DNA of 64,000 nucleotides. Origin: Odobenus rosmarus divergens. Taxonomy: Eukaryota > Chordata > Mammalia > Carnivora > Odobenidae. This document shows positions 10,231 through 21,769 of the stretch, one piece after another. Below the pieces are notes generated by a model that saw nothing but the letters and a program-made list of their open reading frames with translations, had not been told where the DNA came from and ran no database searches. Numbering within the stretch: the first letter of the stretch is position 1; every line of letters begins with the position of its first letter. Location of the stretch: contig NW_004450582.1 in NCBI RefSeq assembly GCF_000321225.1, positions 2,520,737 to 2,584,736 on the forward strand. Direction: 5' to 3'. The position numbers and the translations under genes are program-made.

Positions 10231-12050
10231 CAATTGAAATGTTGGAAGTTTTATGCAGTTCTTTCCATGAAATCACGGTTCATACTGGAGCATCATTTAT
10301 CTAGTGAGGGCTGCATCAAAAAGGTAATAGCAAATATTTCTAAAAATCATAAATTATTTGGAAATTATCAGAATAATTTGAAGAACAATGTGTACCAAGC
10401 TTTTATCATCTGATAAACAGTTCTATACACATATATAACTGCATACGTACGTATAATATTGAATAAACAGCTTTATACATATATATAACTTTTATAATTT
10501 AGAAATTAAGGAAAATGTGTTTTAAAATTTTTACATTTATATATTGGTATATAGGTTGTTAATTTATAATACATATTGATGATCAAATATGTTGAATATC
10601 AACCCTGGCTATAAACATCAAACAACCCCATCTTAAATAGGCTGAAATGGTAAAACAAAACAAAACAAAACAAACAACAAAAAAAACCCTAAATAAATAA
10701 AAATGTTTTTGCACGTAATAGTAGTAATAGTAGTCCAGGGTAGGTTGTTGGCTTAGTATTGTCACTAAGGGCATTTTCCTATATTTTTGTTTTCCTCAAT
10801 GTGAGTGTAATATCTGTATATGACAACAGCTAGGGAAGGAAAGAAGCAACTCCTCTCTGTCTTTCACTCTCTTTCTTTCTGTTTTACCCCCGAGAAACTT
10901 TCTGGAGACTTGCAGCCGACTTTTTCACATTTTGCTGGGCAGACGTGAGTCACATTCCAATTTCTTAATCAATGACTGGTAAGAGAATATTACCATGATT
11001 GGCTTACACTGAACAAGATCCATCCCCTGGAGCTGGAGCTGGAGTTGGTTCTCTGACACAGAAGAAGACTGTGTAGGGAATGGTGACTTCTGTTGGAAAG
11101 GAAGTAGGGTGGAAGAATGGATATCGAGGTGACTTAAGATAGTCCAAATTTTGCTATGTATCCAGTATCCACCAATTCTCAATGGTGTAACGTACCAAAA
11201 ATTCCTTTCTCTCTCACAGTACCTGTCTATTGTGGTTTGGCAAGGAGACGCTGCTTGAAAGAGGTTTCAGCTCAACACTTGCTTCTGTGGTCTCCCCAAA
11301 GGTCAGATAGGAAAGTAGCAAGTTGTTCACCAGGTCCTAAACTGTTTTCCTGGAAGTGACACATAACACTTCCTCCGCTATCTTATTGACTAAGGTGATT
11401 ATACTTAATTCGATGTGCTCAGAAACTGGAGACAGAGAAATATTTGGTGAACTCACTGCTGAGTTACCAGCAGAGAAAAGCAGGGTCTGTAATACCTGCT
11501 TCCCAAGGGACCAGAAATTGGGGTTGTAGTAGGAAAAGACTTTTTTCACACTCCAGTCTCTACCATTCATTCCGCAGACCTCTCAAGGAATCTCTCTCAT
11601 CTTGTGCTTGTCTTTTAAGAGCTGAAGTGCTTAAACAGATTGAATGTTAGGCACATGGCATAGGGAGAGACCCTAGCTTAATCGCTGGTGCTAGAGCCTA
11701 GCCTCGCATATGTGAACAGGTTTTAGCAGACTACTTGAAAATTTCAGTGAAAGCAGTATTGACTCAGCATCAGGTATTCCATTGCAGTCTGAGAAAAGGT
11801 CCAATAATGTGTAATTTTGCTACTAACCCTAAAGTTACAAATAACATGCTGAAATTTTAAAGGGCTTCAATGTTGATATCTGCACCAATAGCTCACCTTT
11901 GCTAAAGATTCTTCACACTTGTGGAGTGGATATTATTCTAAAAGGATGCATGGAAACTACTGGTCAAAGAAACAGATCAATTCTTTCACTAGGCTAGTTC
12001 TCCAATTTCGGTCCTGCAAAGCTCCTGACCTACAGGCTTCAGGTTCCCTG
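10231..12050. other. Unassigned non-coding sequence
   Basis: About 1.8 kb without a recognised repeat or gene. It includes AT-rich stretches with 'acatatataactgcatacgt' (10.43 kb) and an (AAAAC)n run near 10.65 kb. The open frames here (up to 85 codons) overlap one another on both strands and show no domain. Confidence 0.45.
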
Positions 12051-12052
12051 CT

Positions 12053-12475
12053 TTGCCTTTATCTTTTGAGTTCTTCTACATCTGTCTAAAAGCTGATCTA
12101 TTGATAAATCTGGAACTAAAACTCAGTTTTTCTGACTCCTGGTTCTGGTATCATTTGGCTAACTCCATCTCATTTTTCAGCTCTTTCCAAGAAGCTCTTT
12201 ATCTCACTGCTCCACCCATCCATACTCTGTTTTTCATATCTTTCCGTTCTTCTTTCACAGCACACCTTCCTTGTTCCTATCTTTATAAAGCATATGTCAT
12301 ACCACTCTGCAATAGCTGATGTCCTGAGTATCTTCCTTCCCAACCTGTAAGCTCTTTGAAAGTGAGTTCCCTGTTTAATGTGATTTTCAAAACTCACAGG
12401 TCTACTGTAGTGAATAGTACCATAGTACCTGATTGATTGGGAGTGTTCAATCAATGTTGGATGAATAATGAATAT
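12053..12475 (+). repeat. L2 LINE fragment, 3' half
   Basis: 'taagctctttgaaagtgagt' and a terminal 'tcaatgttggatgaataatg' follow the usual L2 3' wording (blood of 'gtaagctccatgagggcagg' ... 'aatgaatgaatga'). Upstream 'tctttccaagaagctcttta' also fits L2. Frame lost. Confidence 0.65.
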
Positions 12476-12564
12476 TATAAAGTTCAAATTCTGGGAGGTG
12501 GATTATGTATCCCTGCATTGTAGGAATTTCCAATACTCTAAAAGTGTCTTTAAAAATTCACTAT

Positions 12565-12755
12565 GGGCGCCTGGGTGGCTCAGTTGGTTGAGTGTCAGAC
12601 TCTTGATTTCTGCTTAGGCCATGATCTCAGGGTCCTGAGATTGAACGCCGTGTCAGGTTCCATGATCAGCAGTGAGTCTGCTTGAGATTCTTCCTCTCCC
12701 TCTGCCCCCTCCCCCATCTCTCTCTCTCTCAAATAATAAATAAAGAAATCTCTTA
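12565..12755 (+). mobile_element. CAN-SINE, last before the SINE-free interval
   Basis: Head GGGCGCCTGGGTGGCTCAGT and a CT body. Target-site duplication AAAAATTCACTAT at 12552-12564 and 12756-12768. Confidence 0.96.
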
Positions 12756-12768
12756 AAAAATTCACTAT

Positions 12769-13300
12769 AAAGATCCATTGTTTTCACTTCCTAAGGCAGG
12801 GTAAGCTAACAATATCTACTTAAATATAAATAACTGTGGGAAGCACAATAAATTTAGGCCTTAATATAGTATTAACACTTCATCCAATTAACTCCTTATA
12901 AGGGTGGCACTGGCAGTGGTTTTCAACTTTGGGGTTGTGAGAGGGGGTAGGACAGTTCCTATCATTAAGTAATCCTATGGCAACAGAATCTCCAGGGATG
13001 GGGTGGAAAGTGTAGTTTGAAGAAGACCCTCAGGCAATGCCTATAAATTCACCCCCAGGAAAATGGGATTTCCCTTCCTCCCTTAATACAGCACAAAGGG
13101 ACTAATGTATAGGCCAAGCTGATTTTGGTCTTGTCGATTTCATAAAGGATTTGGCTCCCCCAGAGCACGGAGACTCAGGGAACAGGGCTTTTATTATCAT
13201 GAGGTAGTTGAGCTCTTACTCTTTCGGGTTCATCTAACTGTTAAAGAATTACATTATTTATCGGTGTGGGTATTTATGGAAGATCGCTGGTTTTTTAAGC
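12769..13300. other. Start of SINE-free interval; unassigned
   Basis: No repeat or coding signal recognised. Confidence 0.45.
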
Positions 13301-14515
13301 TTATAGTAACAGCCTTTGTTCTTGGTCTTGTGGGTGGGGATTGTCAACCGCATCCCCGTTCTCACCTTTAGGGCGGTCATACCCTGCCTCAGCAAAGCTA
13401 GAGATAGCCTTCAACGTGCAGGGTGTAGTCTGGCTGTACATGACTTGAAAGCCTGGAGGCGTGCAGCCTTCCAGCGCACACTACCGCCTTTTAGCCCTCT
13501 GAGCAGGAGTTTCCAAACTCGCTTGAGTGGAGACTTGCAAGGGGTGGGGCTGGAATGTCTTCCGCATTCCTCCTCCTTCTCCTCCTCCCACTCCCCTCCC
13601 CCACTCATCCTCCTTCCCCTCCTCTGCTCACTCCCCTCTCCTCCCACCTCCTCGGTCTCCCCCGCCCTTCCTCCCCCCCATTCCTGCCCCCCTTCCTCTA
13701 CCTCCTCCTCCAGGCTACTGGGTGCTGGTGAGGCGGGGGGGGGGGGGGGGGAGGAGTGGCTGGAAACCGAGAGTGGGAGGACCCGAGTCCAGGGAGCCCT
13801 GGTAGCACCCAGGCCCCTGAGCACGTGGACACGAACCCTCTTCACATTAACTGTAGAAGGCAGGACCAGCTTCACAAAACCTTCTGAAAGGACGCCCAAG
13901 TGTTTTAATTATAGTTTTAGAGACAGCATATCCATTCATGCTTAGTAATCTCTCATCTGTAAAATGGGGATAAAATAAAAATTAAACAAATGTTTTCCAA
14001 AAATAGGAAGCTTGTGTAACAAAACTGTGTTCATTTCCTGTGAATAGTAAAGAGGAACTAAGTAAGTGAGCTCTTTTGACTTTATTCCAGCCAAATACAA
14101 AGACAGACCCTATACAACAAATGTTTTCCTTTGTTCTGGGCCTTGTAAAGAGTCATTTCTCTACAAAAAAAGAATCCCCTTTGTGCATTCCCTGGCCGAA
14201 CTGGCCATGGGGATTATGAAGAGAAAGCGCTCTCGAGCTGTTTTCCTGGTTAGAGACATTGTTCTGGAAAGCAGGCTGGGTTGCCATAGCTACGGCTCCC
14301 CAGCGGCCTCGCCCTGCCCCTTTCCACCCCGCCTGCCAGCGCTGTCTGCTCGTACTGGGGCAGTCCTTACTTCAAATATTCCTCCCCACAGCACGGAAAT
14401 GGCAGGGAAATACCAAACTATTTCCCCCAGATGGCCTCTGAGGCCCAGAGGCAGAAAAAAAAAAAAAAAAAAAGCCCTTGTCAGGCAGTCCTGAATTGTC
14501 CTTGAAAAAAACAGC
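13301..14515. other. GC-richer non-coding block, candidate regulatory DNA
   Basis: CpG and GC content are locally higher than in the rest of the window, for example around 13.44-13.49, 13.73-13.85 and 14.22-14.34 kb. Long frames of 209 codons (plus) and 162 codons (minus) overlap here but are mostly proline/serine or glutamate/glycine runs from the pyrimidine tract. At 14.09-14.15 kb, CCTTTGTTC (14128-14136) with nearby ACAACAAAT and CCTTGT resembles clustered SOX-type sites; GTTGCCATAGCTAC near 14280 resembles a weak RFX/X-box. These are motif resemblances only. Confidence 0.35.
13560..13752. repeat. Pyrimidine tract followed by a G-run
   Basis: About 150 bases of nearly pure C/T (plus strand) from 13560 to 13715, then a short mixed spacer and an uninterrupted G-run of about 18 bases starting near 13734. 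The complementary strand of the first part is G/A rich with many G-triplets. Such sequence can form triplex or quadruplex DNA; that is known for the class, not shown here. Confidence 0.9.
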
Positions 14516-14524
14516 CGTTAGATT

Positions 14525-14645
14525 GAAAGCTCGTTGAAGGCAGGAACCATGTTCTCATCACTGAACCAATTCTTCTCCTCCTGTCACTATGACCATCTTC
14601 CTCCCCAGCCCAAAGTAGGTCGATGCACAGTAGGATCTAGGAAGA
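14525..14645 (+). repeat. Possible L2 3'-end fragment
   Basis: 'gaaagctcgttgaaggcagg' followed by 'aaccatgttctcatcactga' fits the 'agctccatgagggcaggga' block of L2. It is short and diverged. Confidence 0.45.
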
Positions 14646-14669
14646 AGTTTATAACCATTAGCCAGTGAG

Positions 14670-14895
14670 TTTGCAGTTTAACACGGACTCTGGAGCCAGA
14701 ATCCTGGCCTGCCACTTCAATCGATAAAAGACCCTACTCTTTGCAGGCTTCACTTTCCTCATCTCTGAAATGGGGATGATAATATCTAACTCAGAAATAT
14801 ATGATGGGCGTTGAAGGAGATAATTTAATATGTGAAACATTTGGTACTATGTCAGGCTTATAGCAAGCTCTCAGTATTATAGGGATTATTACTAT
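14670..14895 (+). repeat. MIR SINE, nearly full length
   Basis: 'cggactctggagccagaatc', 'tgccacttcaatcg', 'ctttcctcatctctgaaatg', 'gggatgataatatctaactc' follow MIR consensus order on the plus strand. The oddly long spacer is about normal for an old copy. Confidence 0.85.
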
Positions 14896-17160
14896 TCTGT
14901 CTTCTGTAGCCCCCTTCATGTTGGTGTGGGGAGAAACACTGTCCCCTACTAAAAAACAAAAACCCCTCAAACGACAAGAAAAACCTTCTAGCAGAATGTA
15001 GAGCAACCCAGGTCTAAAAGTTAATTAAATGAACGCATAAGAGCAGCATAAGTTACTTATTTGTGGAATAAACGTCAAATAGAACATGCTAGTAACGAGT
15101 TCGATTTCTGGTAGGTTGTTGCACAAAAGTAATGCAAAGTGAGTGTGTTCTTGTATCTTTACAATAAAAGGATTGTGACATCTTTCAGCTTGACCTTCTC
15201 CCTCTCCCCTCCCCCAATCTCTTAGGGGATTTCTGAAACCTACAGACCAGGTTGTAATTGAGTGTGTGTATTTGAAATCTGTAAACTCCATAGGGGTCCC
15301 CCACGAGCCTCCTACACCAGGGCTGCCTTCCAAATCACAGAAGTCCCTGGGATCTGGACGGCAGGTGCGGCAGGAAGATTCTTAACTAATCTTTGGACAC
15401 TCAAGGGAGAGTGAATTTAGCACCTCCCACCCCCCCAAATTTCCTCTGCTCCCCTCTCCCTCCCAAGGCAGGCCCAGACTTTGTCTAGAATTCCAAGGCA
15501 GCCTTTGGAGTTTTGGGGGGAGTCAGGAGACGTAACTGGTCGGGAAAGGCTCCGAGCCAAACCTGGCCGCAGGATGTGCACACCCTCAACAGCTGCAGAC
15601 CACATCTCAGACGATTAGCCTCCCAGAGGAGCCACTTCAGGTTGGGACTGATCCTAGGTCCCGGGGGTTCTGGCACCTGGGGGAGGAGAGGCGAGGACAG
15701 GATTATCATTCCACTGTTACCTAATACTGCTGCGTCTCTTGGTTGAAGGTATGTACAGCTTGTTTGTATTTTAGGACACGAACGAAAAGAGCACATTGAC
15801 AGTTACGGAGTACGTTCGTTGTCATTAATGCATAGGGCTGAAGAAGCCTGGTCACGACACGTGTAAGTGCCAATTGTATGTAAGGTGCTCCCACAACACC
15901 GATGTGCGGTGTAGTTTGAGGCTGTGCAATAATGCAGCAAAGGTGCAGAGGGGTGGTGTGAACTGCAGGGTGTGAAGTGTTGTTCCCTCTCCTAAAGACC
16001 CTCTCACACATTCCGCCCCCCCAGCACACACTTTAAACTACCCAAGACACATAATCCTCCCCTCCCCCAACACTGCAGCCAGCTTGCTCTGAAAACTGAT
16101 ACCCTGAGGCCCTTTTCCCTTACCAGCCACAATTAGGGGCAGTAGGAGAGAAAATGCGGACCGGATCATGGCACAGAGGCAGTGCTCTGTAATTTTTCCT
16201 CCTGTAATAGGCCCCTGTTCCGGCTCCAGGCCTTGTATTTTATCTGACTTTGCTACTCCGGGAAACAGCTTTAGGCTCCTGCGAGCCCAGGCCAAATCCA
16301 CTTCTTTCTGGAAGTCCATTCTGTATTTTCCATTTCACCCTAGTCAAGTCTCAGCCGAGGCTGTTGTTCTCAATCCAGCTCAGAAACTGGCTCAAACCGC
16401 CCTGAACTGGATTTGGTGGCTGTTGAGACACAGTTTCTGCCTCTTTGTTAGGGCGGATCCGGCCTCATTCGCTCTTCGGTTTCCCTCCCTCCTGTTTTCC
16501 CAGAGTCACCAACAGCAATTCCCCTCCCCCTGCCTCTCCAGTTTGGCATTTTTTTTTACCCTTCCCTGGGCCCGGGCCCCATGAAGAAGATTAAATTCTT
16601 TAATAAAATAGAGGATTTAGGTTGCAAACCTTCAGCTTCTATTACTTTAACCATTTAGTTCTAATTTTCTCAAATTTGTTATCTAACCAACTGACATGGT
16701 GCCCTTAAAATCTTGGCTCTCATTCTAACCTAGAAAGCTTATAATTTTCACTCTGGATGGAAATAACTTTAAATTCTACCCCAAATGCTGAAGGGTGTTG
16801 GTGCAGTACCTTGTTAATTTCCGTTTTGTAGCTATATTTAATTTAAATAATTTCTTTGCTGAGAACTGACAAAACATATTATGTATAGAATTTGTAAACA
16901 GGCACCCATACTGGCTCTCTATTGCAACTTCACGATTCCCAGAGAAAGAAGTGAAGAATTGAAGTGGTTTTGGTTTTCGAACGTGTAATTTTAACCCTGG
17001 ATCAGATTCTGTGACTTTAGTGAAGAAGGCTGTTGGGAGGATGCGCGGGAACCATTCCTAACATGATGCAGGTGGAGGCAAAACCGGGAATGTGACAGAA
17101 TAAGGCTAGGACAGGGCTGGGCTTTTGTATAAAATTTCTTTCTATGAAATTTAAGCACTT
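14896..17160. other. Unassigned sequence in the SINE-free interval
   Basis: About 2.3 kb without recognised repeats. Overlapping antiparallel frames (102-138 codons) between 15.0 and 16.6 kb show no domain and no splice-consistent structure. Local CpG-containing patches occur at 15.53-15.58, 15.78-15.87 and 16.44-16.48 kb. Confidence 0.4.
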
Positions 17161-17164
17161 CTTA

Positions 17165-17282
17165 CGTTTTAGAACTAGAGAGGATGATTGCACCACATCG
17201 TGGATGTACTAAATGCCACCAAATTGTACACTTTAAAATGGTTAATTTCTTGTCACGTGAATCTTACCTCATTTTTTAAAAG
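17165..17282 (+). repeat. LINE-1 3'-terminal fragment (old L1M type)
   Basis: 'gtggatgtactaaatgccac' then 'aaattgtacactttaaaatg' and 'gtgaatcttacctcattttt' match the terminal wording of old LINE-1 3' ends. Confidence 0.7.
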
Positions 17283-18060
17283 TCAAGTGTTTTCTTAAGA
17301 ATTTTTCATTTTCCTTTTGCTTCTTCTGAAAAGTCAGAGAAGAAACAGATAATAAGTAACCATAATCTGGGTGTGGTTCCTTTTGGTGCTTGACGACTCC
17401 CGGGTCTCCCTCTGGTGGCCAAATTAAGCAACATGTCAAGATGTCGGAAGGCCTTTGAGCCTGTCTCAATTTTATGTCGAAGAGCAAGTACCAGCTGCCG
17501 TGCTAAGAATCGTTCTCTCCGTCCCTTGTTTCGTGTGCATTTTGTCTTACTCATGTGCATGGTTCAGGGCTGTTTTACTGAACTAGGATCACAGATGTCT
17601 CGCTTCTCTGGTGTCACAGGTATTAATTATAAATTAGCCATTTTTAAAATTCACCCTTGAATCTCAAAGCAGAACCAAACATATTGTCATTTCTCCTAGA
17701 CTACAAACCTAAGTAAGTTGCTCATTTAAGTGTTTCATTTCAATAGAGCATAAAGTGCTGGAAAAAGGCCAATTCTAACAGTAGCTCTGGAAAAGCTATT
17801 TTTACATACGAGAGGGGAAGGGCTGGCTTTGTGTGGTGACTCACTCCTCTGAGAAAGACAGGTTGGGGCCAAGGTAACCTTTGAAATGTCTGTAAAAAAG
17901 GTGAATCCAGCATCTGAATGTGTTCTTCGGAGATTTACAAATCATAAGTAATTTTTGTGGGAAGACCGGAAGTATGTAGTATATTGGAGGCCAAGTAATT
18001 CACATGGGCCTTCTCCTTGTTAGATTAACTCTTACTTGGGATTTTCACACCTTTTGTTTC
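17283..18060. other. Unassigned sequence in the SINE-free interval
   Basis: Overlapping 72- and 84-codon minus frames and an 81-codon plus frame at 17.27-17.66 kb lack recognisable domains. Nothing else seen. Confidence 0.4.
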
Positions 18061-18064
18061 ACAT

Positions 18065-18392
18065 GCTTGAAGCGTTTCTCCCTCCCTGAGCTCTTCCTGC
18101 TTACCGATGAGCCTTGCCTCCTTTGTCACTTCTTCAGAGAAGCCTTCCAGAACACCTAGTCAAAAGCAGATTCCTTATGCCCTGTTACCTTCTCACATGT
18201 TCTCTCTTTTTTGTTACGGATTTTTTCTGTTACAGCACTGCCTTACTTACAGTTATATTTGTTTTCTTGTTCCTGCCTCACTGCTAAGTCCCTCAGGGCC
18301 ATGTCTGTCTGATCAGAACGGTATAACCAGCTTTTAGAATAGTACCTGGCAGAAACGTAACAAGGAATAAATATTTGTTGAACCAATAAGTT
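18065..18392 (+). repeat. L2 LINE 3' end
   Basis: 'cttcttcagagaagccttcc', 'agtccctcagggccatgtct', 'agaatagtacctggcag' and the terminal 'aataaatatttgttgaacca' are the L2 3'-end blocks in order. Confidence 0.9.
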
Positions 18393-18797
18393 AAAATCAA
18401 ATACTGTATCCCTAGCCTTAGTCCACTACTTTCTGGTTTCCACTTTTATACCTTGTAGCTTTTTCAAGCCTTGGCCCGTTTTCTTTTCTTTTGTGGACTC
18501 TCATAACTATGGATTTATTTTACGGTTCCTCTTCCCATAATGTGAGAGCTACTGAGCAGAAGGAAATCTTTACAGTTTCTTGATTTTATTTCCCCACCTC
18601 CCCCCAAAGAAACTGACTAATCCAAATTCTTATCAGCTGTGTTTTCTCATCTGTAGTACTTAATTTTACCCTGGGGTGGGGCTTCCCTGGGTTTTGATTT
18701 CTGAATCTGGAGTTTTCCACATGGTGTTCCCCTCCCCTCCCAACAGGAGGAAAGGGCCTACTAGTTTTTTCTTCAAAATAATCTCCTTCTCCTGTCC

Positions 18798-18843
18798 GGG
18801 GAGTGAGCTAGATTTTGCCACTTGTCAAAGCCAGGCGAGAAAG
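18798..18843. repeat. Copy A of a local ~45-bp duplicated motif
   Basis: Begins GGGAGTGAGCTAGATTTTGC and continues CCACTTGTCAAAGCCAGG. A near-identical copy lies at 19997-20039, differing by a one-base indel and a few substitutions. Sequence outside the motif does not match between the copies. Confidence 0.85.
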
Positions 18844-19260
18844 AGACAGGCTCATCCGTGCGGAGATTTAAATTCTCTGGAATTGCAAGTGGACAGTTTC
18901 TATCTCTGAGAACTGTCAGACTAGATGTCAGTCGTTTCACTGGACTCCGGCCCAACCCTACAGGAATCCCTTTGGGGCGTTTCTTCACCGAGGCGAATTG
19001 GCCATCGTTACCCTGTTCTGAAAGCTGTACTAGGGGTTGGAGGACTTTTGTGACATGTGGGTTTATCCTGTATTCATTGGCTGGTTTTGACTGACTGATG
19101 GTTGTATAACTGGTGGAATTTCCCTAGCTGCTTCCTTCTAACTGGCATAGGTTAAGAGTTAAGAGACTAAACACGAAGGTCAGACAAGCTCAACTTTCTG
19201 AAGTTTTGGTTTTCTCATCCATTTTGTTTTTCATCTGCAAAAAGGGCATGCCCACTTTAC
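18844..19260. other. Unassigned non-coding sequence
   Basis: A 90-codon frame at 18822-19094 begins within copy A and has no recognised domain. Confidence 0.4.
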
Positions 19261-19264
19261 AGAG

Positions 19265-19572
19265 TTGTAATAATCATTATAATGGCATTTATAGAGCAAT
19301 TCTTTATGCTAATTACTGTTCTATATATATACTACTACTCTGTGTGTGTATATTTATATATATATAATCCACCCACACACACACACACATATGCACGCAC
19401 GTATAATCCCGGCTACCCTTTATAGGTACCATTTTCCTGTTTCACTGTTGAGGACATGGAGGCACAGAGAGGTTAGGGTATTTGCTCTAGGTAACACAGT
19501 AGTAGGTGGCGGAACATGTACACAAACCCAGGCTATTTGGGTTCCAAATCTACGCTTTTAAAACCCTAGTCC
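19265..19572 (-). repeat. MIR fragment containing a TA/CA microsatellite
   Basis: Right part 'aggacatggaggcacagaga' followed by 'ggttagggtatttgctctag' and 'acccaggctatttgggttcc' is reverse-complement MIR. Inside, 19320-19400 holds (TA)n and (CA)n runs. Confidence 0.75.
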
Positions 19573-19699
19573 CATTTACCTGGCACAAGTGAGTGTTAAC
19601 TAAATATTAGTTTCTATCTCCTTCCTTACTTCCATGAAAATGATCATTATTTCCTCAAAGTATTTTAGTACAAAACCATAGAAATTTAGAACCAACACA

Positions 19700-19795
19700 G
19701 TCCCCTGCTTTTTCAGGTAAGGAAATGGAAGCCCAAAGAGCTTGAAATATTTGTATTGTGTGGCTGGATGGGACTAGATCTTGGCTTTCCTGACT
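19700..19795 (-). repeat. MIR fragment
   Basis: 'aggtaaggaaatggaagccc' then 'aaagagcttgaaatatttg' fits a diverged MIR core in reverse. Confidence 0.5.
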
Positions 19796-19996
19796 CATCC
19801 GTGAGAGAATAATGGTTCTCCATATTAATGTGTTCTATTTCCTTCCTCTTACCCTTTCTGAAAAGAAAGGGAAAAAAAAAGATTCCTTTTATGAATCTCT
19901 CTCTCCCACCCCCACCTTGTTTTCTGCAATTAAAGAACACATGCCGCACTAGCTTAGCGAGATGGAATGTGCTGCTTCTCTGCCAGAGCACACAGA

Positions 19997-20039
19997 GGGA
20001 GTGAGCTAGATTTTGCCACTGGCAAAGCCAGGAGAGAGG
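19997..20039. repeat. Copy B of the ~45-bp duplicated motif
   Basis: Contains TTTGCCACTGGCAAA, a perfect 7-bp inverted repeat about a single central base, reminiscent of a nuclear factor I-type TTGGCA(N)nTGCCAA layout but with abnormal spacing. Copy A at 18798 has lost this symmetry. Confidence 0.85.
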
Positions 20040-20393
20040 AAAATTAGTCAGCACTCCTCTGTTCTCTTTCTCTTTTCCCTCTTGATCCATTTCCTACTTG
20101 TTTCTGGCTCCAGCTCTCTGTTCCCTTTCCTGGATTATGAGGATCAGACTCCTGCTGGTGCCCACACTAATAAAAAGTCAACCCTGAACAGAGAGATAGG
20201 AGTAGTAAGCTAGGTTGTCAGTAGCTGCCTAGTCTTTTTCCTCCCTGGATGAGAACAGTAGAGAAAACCCTGAATTCCTGTCTCCATTGCGCCATGATAT
20301 CAATATCTGCCTTTCCATGATTTTGTTAACCTGTGCTGGCAATAATTTTCTCACCTTTCTATGAAATACTATCTTTCCTGTTGTTTTCTCACA

Positions 20394-20482
20394 GGGAATC
20401 TTGGCTTGGCCGTGAAGAAGTACTGTGATAAAGCTCAGGAGACCGCAGTGTTTGGTTTATTTTGTTCAGCTTAAAATAAAAT
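20394..20482 (+). other. Weak candidate terminal exon
   Basis: A pyrimidine-rich acceptor-like run with TTGTTTTCTCACAG ends at about 20394, and AATAAA follows about 80 bases later (20475-20481). No matching donor or transcript evidence can be seen. I list it only as a place to look for a non-coding transcript. Confidence 0.15.
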
Positions 20483-20869
20483 TTCTAAGTATCACATATA
20501 TGTCTGTAGTTGCAAAAGTGCAACATGTCTTTACAGTTTTTTAACAGCACTGTTTTAAAAGGTCACAATATGTACTGTTATGCTGTAAGTGCAGAGAATA
20601 TACATTTCAAAGGAAATTTATGCTTTTGCTATAATGGAAGAGGAAATTGATATATATATATATATATTTTTTTTTTTTTCCTTCTTCTTCTCCTTAGCAG
20701 TTTTCTTTTAATTGGACCCTGAAGTAAAGAGAACAATAAAGGGAGCTTCGGGTTGGACTACTTGATGGGATGGTGAGTAGTAGTGAGAAATAAGTTCGAA
20801 AATATAGGTTAGAAGAAATTTATTGAATTTCTCCAATGTGCTAGGATTTTTTGTCTTATTTTGTGTTTT
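20483..20869. other. Unassigned sequence with (TA)n/T-run
   Basis: Holds (TA)n with a following T-run at about 20651-20680. No coding sequence recognised. Confidence 0.5.
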
Positions 20870-20962
20870 GGCATATGCTAAGTACTGTCATCATCACACA
20901 CAATCTAAAAGATGGGGAAACTGAGACTAGGCAACTTGCCTGAGTCCTCGCAGATAAGGCAC
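20870..20962 (-). repeat. MIR-like fragment
   Basis: 'gatggggaaactgagactag' followed by 'gcaacttgcctgagtcctc' is reverse-complement MIR core. Confidence 0.7.
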
Positions 20963-20969
20963 ATTTCCT

Positions 20970-21370
20970 TTCTAGGAATTCATAGTCTACAAAGAGAGAC
21001 AGAAAGAGACCTAAAATTGTAACTCATTGTTCTCAGGGCTGTAATAGAGATCTGGTCAAACTGTAGGGTGTTGCAATGCAGGGGATGATTATCTCTGACA
21101 AGGAGCTGAGAAGGCAGAAGAGGAGAGGCAATCTTGAGGAAGTAACAGCAGTGTTGCTAGAGCTGGGTATTGAAGAAGTAGGCTTTCACACTAGCGACGC
21201 AGTGGGGAGGGACACATCAGTCAGAGGACTATTACAGGCACAGAGATGTGAAGTGCAGTGTTGTACTGGGGAATATAAAAAGCCATGTGAGAGGAGTATA
21301 GAGTAAAAAGGAGGAGAGCACTGGGAAGTGAGCTTGGAGAGGCATGCATGCTAAGGGTCTTGGGTGCTAT
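20970..21370 (-). repeat. L2 LINE fragment, minus strand
   Basis: 'agaggcaatcttgaggaagt' followed by 'gagctgggtattgaagaagt' and 'cacagagatgtgaagtgcag' is the reverse complement of the L2 block that includes 'tcctcagagaggccttccc'. The 76-codon open frame here is derived from it. Confidence 0.65.
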
Positions 21371-21769
21371 GCGATGGTGTTTGAACTCATTTCCTCTAGG
21401 CTTGGGGGTTTTGGCAGAGCACTCCTTCTAAAAAATGGACATTTTGCAGAATTCCAATACATTTATTTACAGAAGCCCCTGAAGCATCTTCACAGCATAC
21501 TGGAGGTTTGATGAACATAGTGCTATCATTACGGTACACACTGTGGAGCCACTGAAGAACTGTGGGTTTGCCCAGGATTAAGGGAAAGTCCCTGGGTGAA
21601 TGGGTCACTCTAGTTCTAAGCCAGAATGTAACGGCTAGCATGACAATGGCTCTAGTAGCTGTTTGGAGGATGGAATGGGGAAGAAAAGGGAAGAAATGCA
21701 AGGAAACTAATAGTTATTGGGTAATACTGTGTTCCAGAGGGATACTCCATGCCCTCCCAGTATTATAGC

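Noticed and set aside
13316..13945. 209-codon plus-strand frame overlapping a 162-codon minus-strand frame
   Set aside because: Both are open because of the C/T-rich tract; the products are Pro/Ser and Glu/Gly runs with no domain, and no start context or splice site supports either.
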